Of a stretch of DNA of 64,000 nt, positions 48,007-58,989 are shown in pieces (position 1 is the first letter of the stretch; every line of letters starts with the position of its first letter). The translations under genes were made by a program, and so were the position numbers. This stretch comes from Trachythela sp. YZ-2020 (lineage: Eukaryota > Cnidaria > Anthozoa > Malacalcyonacea > Clavulariidae). The stretch covers positions 8,333,001 to 8,397,000 of the forward strand of contig JADLSH010000369.1 of NCBI GenBank assembly GCA_016169945.1. The letters are read 5' to 3'. The notes under the pieces were generated by a model that saw only the letters and a program-made list of their open reading frames with translations, made no database searches and was not told where the DNA came from.

Positions 48007-48019
48007 TGCTTTTGCCTCA
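47813..48019 (-). CDS. M6PR: M6PR-like first coding exon (signal peptide)
   Basis: The acceptor GGTTCTTACAG (48021-48020) precedes 13 untranslated bases and ATG at 48006. The donor is CTTC|GTAAGTAAC. The 64 codons begin [20 protein letters not shown], a signal peptide likely cut near residue 29. They then encode [10 protein letters not shown] and NELGTFEIS, the opening strands of the lumenal domain (CxC-F-N-x-GTFDLS in the family). The acceptor implies an untranslated first exon farther right, as in the vertebrate gene. An upstream in-frame ATG at 48039 would lie in the intron. Confidence 0.82.
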
Positions 48020-48204
48020 CTGTAAGAACCAATTGTCAATCAGATCTGGAATAAAAAACAAAGTATACTGTCTTGATCAAATATTTACCAAGTAAGTACT
48101 GTAATTAGGCAGGTAAGTAAAAGGTTTATTTACACACAGTATACTGGTCAAAAATATATAAAACAAAACATACTCCGCTCAAGATTTGAATAACAAACAA
48201 GAAT

Positions 48205-48305
48205 ATTTAATACTGTATACAGTGATATTTCGATCTCATAAGCGACCTCTTTCAACAATCTACATGGGATACCATCTGGTCCGCTAGCCATTGCAGCAGA
48301 TAAAC
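48205..48305 (-). pseudogene. LINE RT fragment (SGPDGIP box)
   Basis: The minus strand reads [20 protein letters not shown], the region before the RT core (compare 16120-16190). Only about 100 bp are recognisable. Confidence 0.65.
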
Positions 48306-48309
48306 AGTA

Positions 48310-50790
48310 AAAAGAACCAAATGGCAAAAAATAAACATTATATTGTTGTGTGATATTAGTTTAAGTTAAATCAGAGTAAAATGCAATTGCATGTCATGGA
48401 CTTTATATGGCAAAAAAGTTACATGTCAAAATCCAACTAAAACATTTCTTTGTTTATCTGAAGCATTAAAAATTCATCATTGTCATTTTTCTGGACTTTT
48501 TTATTATTATTTTTTTAATTTTCCGTTTTTTATTACATTTACGCAATTTCACAGCCTGAAGTGTTTGTTACTTAGCAACTGCAACTCTACAAGAGCTCAT
48601 TTCCGGGCAATATATTGATTCACACGCGACTTGTGTTTCACTCCAGACCTGCTATTTTCAGAAGGCAGGAGTTGCTATAATATTTAATACAAGAAATCCT
48701 GGTTTCTGATTGGATACTTAGCCCTGCCCATGCTCAAAACGGCTGTTTACAAAAAGTCGAACTCTGCTATCTCGAGAAGGCAGGAGTTGTATTGTATTTC
48801 TAGCAAGCTTTCTGCGCGACTAGACACACATTGTGTAACGTGAGTAATTATCATATTTGATATTGTCTTTGAGTGTTTATACAATGGCTTCAGCTTGGCT
48901 GGCGAAGATGGCGAATCCAGTGATTTGTTGAAAAAATCATTTTCTGTTCAACCAACTGCCGAACAAAAATTAAATGCTATTGTTAAGCAGCGACCAACTC
49001 CGAATTTAACAATAAGAGCCTTTCAGAAGACTTGTAAGACCTGGAAAACGTATGGAGCCGGTGTGTGAAACATATGGAGCCACTGTTCATACTGCATTGA
49101 ATTTTTATTCATGTATGATAAGTCCTTAGTGTGCTCTTGCATTTAGAAAACATGTAATATTCAGATATATTCTAGACCCTAGGGGAAATATCCACATAGA
49201 TGTGGTGACCCTCTCCACCTATACAAATACAACAGTCAACAAATACATCTGAAAATTAACTCCCTATTCAATATGTGTGATTGTGTATTTGTGTGAATGA
49301 CGTGATCAGCTTCCTTCATTTTTGCTATTAACTGCTATTCTGACTTATTTTTGGGCCGTGATGAGTGTTGTCTTAGTGTAACAGTGCCAGCCATTTGGAT
49401 CTTGAATACCAAAAAGGGTTATATTAAAAAAATGCCCATTTTAATTGCAGCTACTTTGCCTAAAAATTCTGGGGTCCAAAAAAGGCATTATATGGCATTT
49501 TAGGAAGAACCTCTCCTTTAGTTTCCCTAAGGAGTGAGTTGTGAGTCAGTGAGACTGAAAATTGTTATGATTGTGTCACTTTTTATGAGGTTAATTCTTG
49601 GTTGAAACTTCCATCAGAATGCTGCAAATAGCGTTTCCAAGCTTAAAAAATCAAGACCCCCAGACCCCCCTAAAACACTCACACCTTTGGCGCTCGGCCA
49701 CGCTAACATATTCGGCACAAGTGTAGTTCAATAGCAGGACCTTTCATTTCAAGTTAGCTATGCCACTGCTTCCACTATGGGGCAACTCAACGATTTGTAT
49801 TAGTCCAAATGTTTCCTGGGCGGGACACATCACCCCCCCCCCTCTGGCTACATCACTATTATTATCACTTTATTACTGAAATATTAAACATTTCAAATAA
49901 ACTAGGTTTGACAATAACTGTGACATTGACACAATCTTTGGCATCACATTGTATTATAAAACAAGTAACCAGCAACAACCTGGGCCCCAGGTCTCGCAAT
50001 TCAACCTATCTTAATGTCATGTCATCATGTCAATTTTGCCGATCTCCAATGGGGAGCGGGCAAAACTCCAACAAAAATTTTCATGTTCTTCAGACATTTT
50101 ACTATATTGCTGCAGCTTATTAAGTAAAATGTCTGCATGCAACTGATGCAAGCAATGCAGGATGCATTTGGTGTAGTCTAATCGGAAGATCTTCGGCGTA
50201 GAGTTACAGTAAGCCTTGGCGTACTGGTGCACAATCATCTTTCCTGGCGTAGTGGCGTACGCTGTTTTTAACTTGGTGGCGCATAAATACCAATAAAATA
50301 ATAAATACGTCAAACGATTCAAACGGCGTAACACGGTAACAGGTTTACGGCCCAAAATAATGTCACTAAACGGCGAATGACTTGAGAAACTTTTTTCGGG
50401 TAATAATCCAAGATACCGTATAAAATTTCAAAAGCGTCTTTTTTGCGTCTTTTCAAAAAAGCATGTGGAATTTTTGCAGAACTGACTCATACAGTCATAC
50501 ACCCTGGCGTGGGCACAGAGAGTCGGAAGAATGGACCACAGTGGGATGTTGGCGTAGCGTTGCGACTGCTTTGGCGTATCTTCGGTGTAGCATTTACACC
50601 GAATGCACCCTGGGCAGGATGAAATGATGCAGTCAGGAGCCACCCATCTAGGGAGCCACCATAAATATGTGTAGATCTGACAATAAGTTGGTATCTATAT
50701 CTATCAAATTGCTCAAATTGAACATTAATATGGCTATGCTCATACCACATTTAAATGAATATCAAATTTTGTTGCCATCTCACTCGATTG
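48310..50790. other. No gene supported
   Basis: A GAAGGCAGGAGTTG direct repeat (48661, 48776) is present. A 60-codon open stretch at about 48886-49068 (with TIRAFQKTCKTWKTYG) has no recognised family. At 50160-50640 the word GGCGTA recurs many times, and frames there look like repeat artefacts. An untranslated exon of the receptor gene may lie in this span. Confidence 0.4.
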
Positions 50791-50795
50791 AATAA

Positions 50796-50880
50796 TAGTT
50801 GAGGGGTTTTTGTAGATGGAACAGCTGCGAAAAATGCAACTATAGTTTCCGTTAATTTCCATCTACAAAAACCCTTCAAC
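50796..50880. repeat. Imperfect hairpin, 30-bp arms
   Basis: GTTGAGGGGTTTTTGTAGAT and its inverse ATCTACAAAAACCCTTCAAC enclose about 40 bp. This is a small foldback. Confidence 0.8.
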
Positions 50881-51367
50881 TCACATTTAAATTACTCATA
50901 CTTAATAAATTCTTGAAGTATACCTCACTTACTTTATATGGAGAAGTGATATAAATATTCCCACAACAAAACGTCTGCAGTATATTCAAATTGCTGAAAA
51001 ATAATGTGTAATTAAAGTTTATTTCCTGTGTCTGTTTTATACAACATCACGAGAATTGGTCACGAGATAGCCTCCTCCGCAGGCATCGCCTTAAAATTGG
51101 CGGGCAGAAATTATTTCACGAGATATTCCAGTAATTACTATTCCATTTCCTGTCACTTCCGTTTTGACATGAGGCTGACCTTATAATAGTTTGCTAATTC
51201 TACATTGAAGTGTATTTCTTAAATAATTGCAAGAGTTTCCTCGAAGTTATAAAGAACTGAGTAAAAGTTTTCAAAGTTTCTGACATCTATGTTTCACATA
51301 TTTTCAGTAGTAGATAATTCGTAAAATTTGCTGGTTGAAAACTCAGATTCAGCCAGTATTTAACAAG

Positions 51368-51516
51368 CATGGTTTCGAGTGCAATTTGGAAAAAACATGC
51401 ACGAGTGAGTTTTTCAAAGACTATCAAAATTGCACGAGTCCGAAGGACGAGTGCTATTTGAGGTCTTTGAAAAACTCACGAGTGCATGTTTTTTCAAATT
51501 GCACGAGAAATCATGC
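51368..51516. repeat. Foldback with CGAGTCCGAAGGACGAGTGC loop
   Basis: Arms beginning GCATGGTTTCGAGTGCAATT are inverted at the right (AATTGCACGAGAAATCATGC), with TCTTTGAAAAACTCACGAGTG inside. A 35-bp tandem duplication (CATGAAAAAATTTAACACG unit, 51537-51600) follows. It is probably part of a larger MITE to about 51820. Confidence 0.75.
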
Positions 51517-51820
51517 TATTACTTATTAATAATATACATGAAAAAATTTAACACGAAGAGAATCTTATACATGAAAAAATTTAACACGAAGAGAATCTTT
51601 CCAATCAGAATACTTTATGCAAAATTGCAAATAACATGAAAAAAAATGTAACAGGAAGAGGTTTTTTCTAGTCAAAAATGATTTTTGTGTAAATTAAAAA
51701 TTTTTTAAAAATTCAGTGCACTATATTTCCTTTTTTCTGCACTGTATTTCTTCAAAACTGCACTGCTCTCAGCCAATCAGAATTGAGAAATATTTTCATG
51801 TATATTATTAGGATGGAAAT

Positions 51821-53010
51821 TAGCGCAATTAATGGTAGCCTTCCTAATTCATCACAATTTGTGATTTGTGGTCTTTGAATGTACCCCAAGAATACGTTTA
51901 CAAATTTTAAATGAAATCTTTTTATTTCATGGGTTACTTTGAAAATTTACTCTTAAACGTTTCAAAATAATTTATCTTGCCTGGCAAATAGCATGGCCCC
52001 CAAAATTCACAGCTGTATAATAGATGGGAATTATTGTCGTCGAGAATAGCTTAATTACTAGAAATACATGCTTGCAGTAACCCCTCGCCCCAGCTGAACA
52101 TTGCCAGACATTACATTCCAAAACATTACTATTGCTAATCTTTTTTATCAAAAAATCTGCCATGCAAAGGTTGTAGGAGAGTCGGATATCTGCGTTCAAA
52201 ACAAACTTTTGGCATAGAAAACAGAATTGGATCCTTGGCTCACACCCCTCTTCACGACGGAACCAAAGGCTATCGCCAAATGAAATGTTTTAACTGACGT
52301 AACCACTGTGGCTTCCTTCATTTTAAATTTGCCATTAAAATTTTGATCATTACTCTACTAGTTTGGAAAGAAGAGTGGAAGGAAACAATATTATTTTGGG
52401 AAATTTATTTTGAAAGAATGAAAAATGGAAATTTTGTTTCAAGAAGAGGAAGCACAGTAGCCATGGCAACACGATAAAATAAACTTCTTTTCTGGAGTAC
52501 AAAACAACAGGTTACAAAAACTACAAAAATAATTAAAATATTAGTTGTTTTAGCCATACAAATCTGAGATATATGGTGTAGGTATGTTCTTATGCATTCT
52601 ATAAGCTTCAAATTAATGTTTAAATGCAACCTTCCGTTTACTAAAACGTTGCCAAAAGTTTATAAAACTAAACTGCCTTTTATAAATTAGTTTTTGAAAT
52701 GAAATCAGTTGAAAATATACAAATTCTCTCGTGTGAAACGATTTCGCTTTCCTTTTAAGTTGGAACTTTTTGATAGCATAAAATATAGGATATTTTAATT
52801 GTAAAAAAATGAAAATCTATGTAAATAAAACAACATTCTTACGGCTATATCAACAATTTAATATAAGAAACTTGCCATATTTTTTCGACTATCTATCTCT
52901 ATTTATCCTTTTTTATAAAGTATAAACGATAAATTTGTTCCGCAGCTTTTCCTGAAGTCCCAAAAAGCTATTTATAAGTTATAATTCAGACTTACTGATA
53001 TGACTTACTC
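51821..53010. other. No gene supported
   Basis: This is AT-rich sequence. A frame at 52629-52405 has a hydrophobic helix, but it lacks the receptor-family tail motif. A frame at 52199-51972 might be a decayed LINE end (TAVNFGGHAICQAR), but this is too weak to call. Confidence 0.35.
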
Positions 53011-53019
53011 ATGTTTTTG

Positions 53020-53039
53020 TATCAGCGCTAGCGCTGATA
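53020..53039. repeat. 20-bp perfect palindrome
   Basis: TATCAGCGCTAGCGCTGATA is its own reverse complement. GCGCTGATAC occurs again near 54198, so 53020-54207 may be the limits of a repeat element. Confidence 0.6.
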
Positions 53040-53319
53040 TATTGCTATCGCGTCTGTAAGTTAACCAAAAGTTAACCACAGTTTCTTGTGAAATTACGTA
53101 ATTACTTTGTTTTGACCTGTTCGCAGGCTAGAACAGCTTTAAAACAAGATGGCGTCTTTCGAAGAATATCAAAAACATTGATGAAATTTGGCCAAATTTC
53201 AAAGAAATATACGTGAAATATAAAATAATATATTCCGGTTTTCAAGCAGGATAAATTGTGTACACTTGAAATATTTGTTCTACCGAAAATATTCAAATTT
53301 TATTTGGCTTTCAGCTTTC

Positions 53320-53745
53320 TTTAATATCGTCTAAGGATTCTGACTATATGTAACTTGGGTTGCTGTAGCGAATATGTTCAATTAACAAGTAAAATTTGCA
53401 GGTTAGTGCATGCAAATTGTTATCACAAATCCAGATATAGAATTTTTAAAACTTGCTCAATTCTAGCTCAATCTTAGATAAATTATATAAATTTAAGATC
53501 GTCCGTACAACGACGAGTCAAGGTATATTCATTGAAGCGAATGCGAACATTATTTGAAAACTTACAAAGGATTTAGTAATTATATTTTCTTACTTCACGA
53601 TGATTATTAAACCGTGGGTGTGGCGTGAAATATAGTTTGAAAAAATGGTGTTTGTAACACCTTTTCAATTCGTATGGCTATTTTATCGTCTAAAGATTCT
53701 GACTGCATATAATTTGTCTTGCTACTGCAGCGAATATTTTGTATT
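53320..53745. repeat. Pair of diverged direct repeats, about 360 bp apart
   Basis: ATCGTCTAAGGATTCTGACT ... GTAGCGAATAT (53328-53375) is repeated at 53690-53740 (ATCGTCTAAAGATTCTGACT ... GCAGCGAATAT). This suggests an old tandem unit. No coding was seen. Confidence 0.7.
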
Positions 53746-54359
53746 CCACAGTGGTTAAATTTCATTGTAATGAACATAAATACAATTAAATTTAGTGGGT
53801 GTTGTTAAATTTCATATGGCTGCATGATATTTTTGAAAACATAGTCAAATCCTCGCAAATTATGTTATCTAAGATCGCCAGGCAGTATATCATCTGAAAA
53901 CGTTTCAGAAGTAAATACATCGAAAATTTTCGGCATTTTTCTCGGTTCACAGATCAAGTTCTTAAATTAGTTATCTGAGTAGTTTTTACTCAATTTACCA
54001 CAAATATCCTTTTAATTATAAACTAAGCTTTGTCTTACAAACTACTTGTTCAAAAGGTGGGGGACGGCCTCCTTTTTATTCATTGAAGCTACCAACTATG
54101 CCACAACCACTCCAATATAAATAACTTCAACAAGCACAACATCAGCGATATAACAGCGACTAAACACCTGCTACAATAAACATAGATCAACACTTGGCGC
54201 TGATACATGTACGTTTTGCGTACCTATTTTTTTATAATTCGCTCATTCCACTCCTAACAAAGATTAATGAGATGACCACCCATCACACCCATCACACCCA
54301 TGAAACATAGCCATGCGCCCGCAAAACTTGGTGAACTTTGGATTTCCCATTGCTTTCCT

Positions 54360-54428
54360 TTTTTTCCGGGTGTAAATATCCGCGCGGAATTAGTACCCTC
54401 GCACGGCGCTTCGCGCCGGCTCGGGGAA
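54360..54428. repeat. Interspersed repeat family R, copy 3 (partial)
   Basis: CCGGGTGTAAATATCC, GGAATTAGTACCCTCGCACG and GGCGCTTCGCGCCGGCTCGG match the right end of copy 2 (25360-25425). Confidence 0.85.
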
Positions 54429-54519
54429 AAAGTAATTTAATTGGCATAAAAGTGAACAGTAATTACAAGATAACAGTACTCATCTACAGAACAATCTGAC
54501 GGTTAAATATGCACGCCTC

Positions 54520-54790
54520 AGAGTTGGTGTTCCAAATAGTAAAACTTTTTCCATTTTTTTCCTATTAATGTTAAGCTTCCATGCATCTTTTTTGTGTATA
54601 TTTCAAGTTTTGAAAGGCTCTCCTGTAAGCCTGCATGGATTCGGTAAGATGTTGAATAGAGTAGGACTAAGATTACATCCTTGTTTAACTCCAAAAAAAG
54701 AATTGGAAAAAGGAGTTGTTCTTTGTTCGAATTTAATTGAATAGTTAACTGGGGAATATATACTTAACATGAAACGTAATAACGTTTTAC
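54520..54790 (-). pseudogene. LINE RT fragment of a different clade
   Basis: The minus strand reads PFSNSFFGVKQGCNLSPTLF and then NI, the GVKQGCxLSPTLFNI box (where the other LINEs have GVPQGS). Only about 90 codons can be followed. Confidence 0.65.
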
Positions 54791-55180
54791 TACATCCGTG
54801 TAAAATAAGTTTATATTGACGAGTATATAAAAGCGTCCATTTTTGAATGAGGTATATAAAACCAAGTATAAAATATACTTTTAAATATATAATTTATAAA
54901 ATTGTCACCCATCCTATATATGTGAAAAGTGTTTCTGGCAGGTCCTTCTGCAGGCCCTACTGCAATTATATAATATGTTATCATATATGGGGGAAAACAC
55001 GTCATAAATATAATATATACATTTTGAAACTGACACATATTTATGGTTTGGACGTTTATTGGCAACAACTGTGATTCTACTTATGGCACAAAGTTAAAAA
55101 GATATGAAGGGACAGACTCCGAAGGATAAGCTCATCTTTAAATCTAATTCTTAGACTCTCAAAAAATCGTCTTGTTTTAA

Positions 55181-56927
55181 TGGCAATTCCAGCTATCGCA
55201 ATCCATGAAAAGGTAAAAGTGGTTATTCTTCCATTTCGCGCCAAATGGCGGACGAAAAATGTGTATTTTACACGAAGCTATATATATTTAAATTTTTATG
55301 CTTTATCTTTCACTCCAAAGACTGGTATAAAAGGTATAGCAGAGGTGATCAGGACTCTTAAACGTACGTTCCGGCGAAATCCAATCTATAATTCGCGAGA
55401 AATTTACCTCTTCAAAGTTCAAATGGAGCTCTGTAACCAAGGAATCTAGATTTATTGTCTTTATGTATTTCTGACTGCTTGATTTCTACGTACAGACAGT
55501 TAAAAATCAAGATGTTTTAGCCGACATTTTGTCAACATGTCCCAGAGGCATGGCTTCACTCCCTTCTCTTGGAGGGGAGTCCAGGCCTTTCAAGGCATGA
55601 AAGTTTCATGTGAACCCAGTAATGTGGAGATCTTGCATTGGAGGTGTGAGGAGGTGAGCACATCTCCTGGGATAATTTTGCACCTCCCCTGAGAATTTTT
55701 TACCACCCCCTGCAAATTTATACACCTCCCCTTGTTAACAGCTAAATGATGGATCAAAATCAAAATTTAGTATTGAATAATAACAGAACCATCACAACCA
55801 ACTTGCCAAGTTCATTAAACACAATTTCAATTGGATGAGTCACACAATGATAATGCATAAATACATACATTACATCAGGCCCGTAGCTGGCCCCCTTTTT
55901 TGGGGGGGGCACGTTTCGATGTCTGTCCGCGTTCGTCAAAATATTTTACCTTTTCCGACAGAAATTATTTCTTTTCTTGTCAACCGGGGGGGGGGAGGGG
56001 GGGTGAAAATTTTTCTCCTGGAAATCACATACTATTGCGTTAGTAATGTATTACTTAATAGTTTAAAGTTTATATATATAACAAATTAACTTTTTCAAAT
56101 GATATATATAACAAATTTACTTTTTCAAAATGAAAATTTACGTAACTGTTATTTGTGCTAGGGGGGGGGCACAGGGGGGGGCACAATTTTCCGCTAGGGG
56201 GGCCTTGCCCCCCCTGGGGACCCCCCAGCTACGGGCCTGCATTACATACATAAAGTAATATGTTTTACTTTAGGGGGTATCTCTTCAACCCTAAAATTCA
56301 AGAATTCACTCTTCCAGACACTGCACCTCCCATAAAATTTATTTCATCTCCCCAGCATGTACACCAAAATCTGGCCTTGGTCACTAGCAAGCGGACAACT
56401 CGTGCAGGGCTGCAACCACAAGCCTTCCGAATGTTGTGCGGACACTGGCCCCCAAGGTTACATTTATATAAAAACATTTTTATTTTTAACTGCCTGTACG
56501 TAGAAATCAAGCAGTCAGAAATACATAAAAACAATAAATCTAGATTCCTTGGTTACAGAGCTCAATTTGAAGGGTTAAATTGTCCACAGTGCTCTTACCG
56601 ACCACTTTATTTACTTCAAAACGTGCGACAGAGTAGTTTTCGAAGCCAGCTTTTTGCCAAATTTGCTTCACTCCTGTGTCAACTCGAAAGCAATTTTCTC
56701 GCGAATTATAGAATGGATTTCGCCGAAACTTACGTTTAAGAGTCCTGATCACCTCTGCTAAAAATATAACTTTTAAACCAGTCTTTGGAGCGAAAGATAA
56801 AGCATAATATATAGCTTCGTGTAAAATACACATCTTTCGTCCGCCATTTGGCGCGAAATGGAAGAAAAACCGAAGATAGGCGAAGAATAACCATTTTTAC
56901 CGGCATGCATTGCGATAGCTGGAATTG
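55181..56927. mobile_element. 1.75-kb foldback element
   Basis: The left arm begins GGCAATTCCAGCTATCGCAA, and the right arm ends with its inverse. The arms share CATTTCGCGCCAAATGGCGG and the block around GCAGAGGTGATCAGGACTCT. The right arm has extra DNA that the left lacks. Apparent proteins in the arms are shared arm sequence, not genes. A hAT-type MITE is nested inside. Confidence 0.8.
55876..56239. mobile_element. hAT-type MITE, 364 bp, 8-bp target duplication
   Basis: The ends CAGGCCCGTAGCTGG and CCAGCTACGGGCCTG are perfectly inverted. CATTACAT is duplicated exactly at both sides (55868-55875, 56240-56247). The body has long G and C runs next to both ends. CAGG ends and 8-bp duplications are hAT features. 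Confidence 0.93.
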
Positions 56928-57631
56928 CCCATTCGATTAATATTAAATTTCAAGATCACTTTATTCTTCGGAATCTGTTACTTCTTGTATTTTTTTGAAA
57001 ATGTCAGCTGACCGTGGTTTTTGGTACAAAGATGTGACGTCACATCACATAATGTGATGTTTTGTTTCCTCCGCCACTTTGGTGGCAAATATTTAAAACT
57101 AATTAAGAACAAATTTTGTGTCAAAGCAAAGCTGCGGTTGTTGCCATTGTGTGAGAATTTAGGAAGGATACTTTCTGCACCGAATTATGCAATCAGTCAT
57201 TATGGCTGCTGCCCGGAGTGCTCGCGATGTTTTTGCAACCCAAAATGGTGGATTGTTCATCGTGACGTCTCTCACGTCCGCAGAGGCGTTTTAATTTAAC
57301 ACGCACTACATACCCAGAAAATGTAAGGCATTCACCATCATAACCCGCATGCATGCCTTAGATTTTACGGTTTTAAAAGCTAGCCTCTGCGGAGGAGAGA
57401 GGCGTGACGTAATATTGTCGAAAGATCTGACTAGACAAAATAACTGACGTTATTGTATACAAGTGTCAATAGTAATTTTCCTGGCTTTTTCATTGAACGA
57501 AAGATCCATCCATGGCAGTCCAGAAATCGCTATCTTTCCCCGTAATAACGGGCAACATTAAATCTGCCAATTCAGTGTAACTATAATATAAATATTTTAA
57601 AACTAGACATTAGGTATTACAAGGTACTTAC

Positions 57632-57738
57632 ATTATGACAAGTACATTGCCCGTACTGAGACCACCACTTGACGAGGAACCTCCAGAACTTGGTGGAACT
57701 TCTTTAGGACAAACTTCTGGTGACTGTATTGCCAGTGT
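57632..57738 (-). pseudogene. Second copy of receptor exon 5
   Basis: This is a 107-bp exon with both splice sites kept (ATGTAG acceptor, AAT|GTAAGT donor). It encodes TLAIQSPEVCPKEVPPSSGG and LSTGNVLVI with two extra serines in the stalk, so the frame is conserved. Most differences from exon 5 change amino acids mildly. No matching membrane exon was found to its left before exon 1 of the main gene at 48.0 kb. Confidence 0.75.
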
Positions 57739-58048
57739 CTACATATTCAAATATGTAAGTGGTGAGAAAAGAACATACAGTAAGCTTATCTAGTTGATGA
57801 GTTAACAATGTTGTTATTTGCAATCGAATTACAGAGTCATCCTTAGACCGTTAGACGGATAACTTCAGCATGCATAAAGATTGTAGCATCTAAATGAATT
57901 ACATGTCAAGCACTTCTAAAAAGTACCCAGGCTACATAAAACTTCCTGGTTAAATTTCCTACAGTACTGTAGCTATTTAACTTTGAACATGTCTAGACCA
58001 TGGCAATGCCGCACACGGATGGACGGCATCGTTTTCAAAAATTTCCAG

Positions 58049-58133
58049 GTACACTATCGGGCTCGATGATGTGTCCACTTTTGTCGGAGGTAGATATGTA
58101 ACGCCACATTTTAAATTTTTTATCATCTGTCTC
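58049..58133 (-). pseudogene. Second copy of receptor exon 4, donor lost
   Basis: The acceptor ACCGTAG is kept. The frame reads RQMIKNLKCGVTYLPPTKVD and ends PIVY, two codons shorter than exon 4. Where exon 4 has GTAAGTG this copy has CTGGAAA, so the normal donor is gone. With the missing neighbours this makes the copy a likely relic. Confidence 0.75.
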
Positions 58134-58224
58134 CTACGGTAAAAAAGCAAAAACGTTGCCAAAAATGACTGCCAATGAATATGTAGTTAATATTAATTGA
58201 AATTTATACATTTGCACAAACAAG

Positions 58225-58651
58225 CAGTGTTTAATTAAAAGTGAAAAGTAACACCTAAATTTTTACTTAAGTAGAAGTAAAAGTACTAACTGAAAATTTT
58301 ACTTAAGTAAAAGAAAAGTATTGGGAAAATATACTTAAGTAAAAGTACTACTGAAATAGAATATAAATTCTCAAACCATTTCACTTGACAAATGACAATT
58401 GCTAATGCAAAGGTTAAAGCAGGAATAGAACACTCAGCTCTCATTCCCACCGGACCGCTCACCGCTGACTCCGCTTTGAGAAATACTTTTTACTTCGCCA
58501 AAATATAACAAAAGTAACGAAGTAAAAAAGTAAACATTTACTAAAAATCGTACTTCGTTACAAGTAAAAAGTACTTCATAAAAAAATACTTCGTTACAAG
58601 TAAATACTGATTTTTTTTACTTAAGTAAAGTAACGAAGTAAATAAGTAAAA
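58225..58651. mobile_element. Insertion absent from the paralogous copy (CAGTG end, ACTTAAGTAAAAGTA-rich)
   Basis: The other copy reads straight through (ACAAGTAACAAAACTATTTA near 2645). Here CAGTGTTTAATT starts about 427 bp with many ACTTAAGTAAAAGTAC and TACTTCGTTACAAG words in both orientations. A hAT-like non-autonomous element with a lost right end is possible. Confidence 0.7.
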
Positions 58652-58989
58652 TAACATAACTATTTAAACCACGACACTGCACCAGTCAAGTCATTGAACC
58701 GACAACAAGAGGATTGATTTAAGTCGTAACGGTTGTGAAAGTGGCCGATGTAATACAGGGCGTATAAAAAAACGAGACCTTTAGAAATCAAGCCATTGTT
58801 GGAATTTGAATGCCTTAGCAGGATGTCTCAAAAAAACTGCAACCCTATAATTTTCATAACAGCCACTGCTAATTAGCATTTCAGTGCCTGTGTAACTTAT
58901 TATGCTCCTGGGATTTGAAAATACGTTCTAATTGTCCACGTTATAGAAATTAGAATAACGACACAAAGTAGTTAAAATGCAAATTAGTA

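Larger units (their letters stand above)
56940..58690 (-). repeat. Segmental duplicate of receptor exons 4-5 with flanks
   Basis: It matches 1225-2690 in the same orientation. Matches include TTTTTGAAAATGTCAGCTGA, CTTAGACCGTTAGACGGATA, GCCAAAAATGACTGCCAATG and TATTTAAACCACGACAC, with exons in the same order. Copy-specific insertions are present (58225-58651 here, the hairpin at 2149-2283 there). Confidence 0.9.

Noticed and set aside
48886..49068. 60-codon frame with TIRAFQKTCKTWKTYG
   Set aside because: No start context, domain or splice evidence was convincing; left unassigned.
50017..50750. Minus-strand frames of 70-110 codons
   Set aside because: They overlap a region where GGCGTA words recur; no domain, and no consistent splice pattern.
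52405..52629. Possible membrane exon of the second receptor copy
   Set aside because: It has an acceptor-like site and a hydrophobic stretch but lacks the GA-G-E-P-FW tail and ends in a stop; too weak.
55180..56833. Two similar proteins on opposite strands
   Set aside because: They are the same inverted arms of a foldback element read through, not genes.
57021..57299. 92-codon cysteine-rich plus-strand frame
   Set aside because: It has no recognised family and lies in intron-like sequence next to the duplicated receptor exons.
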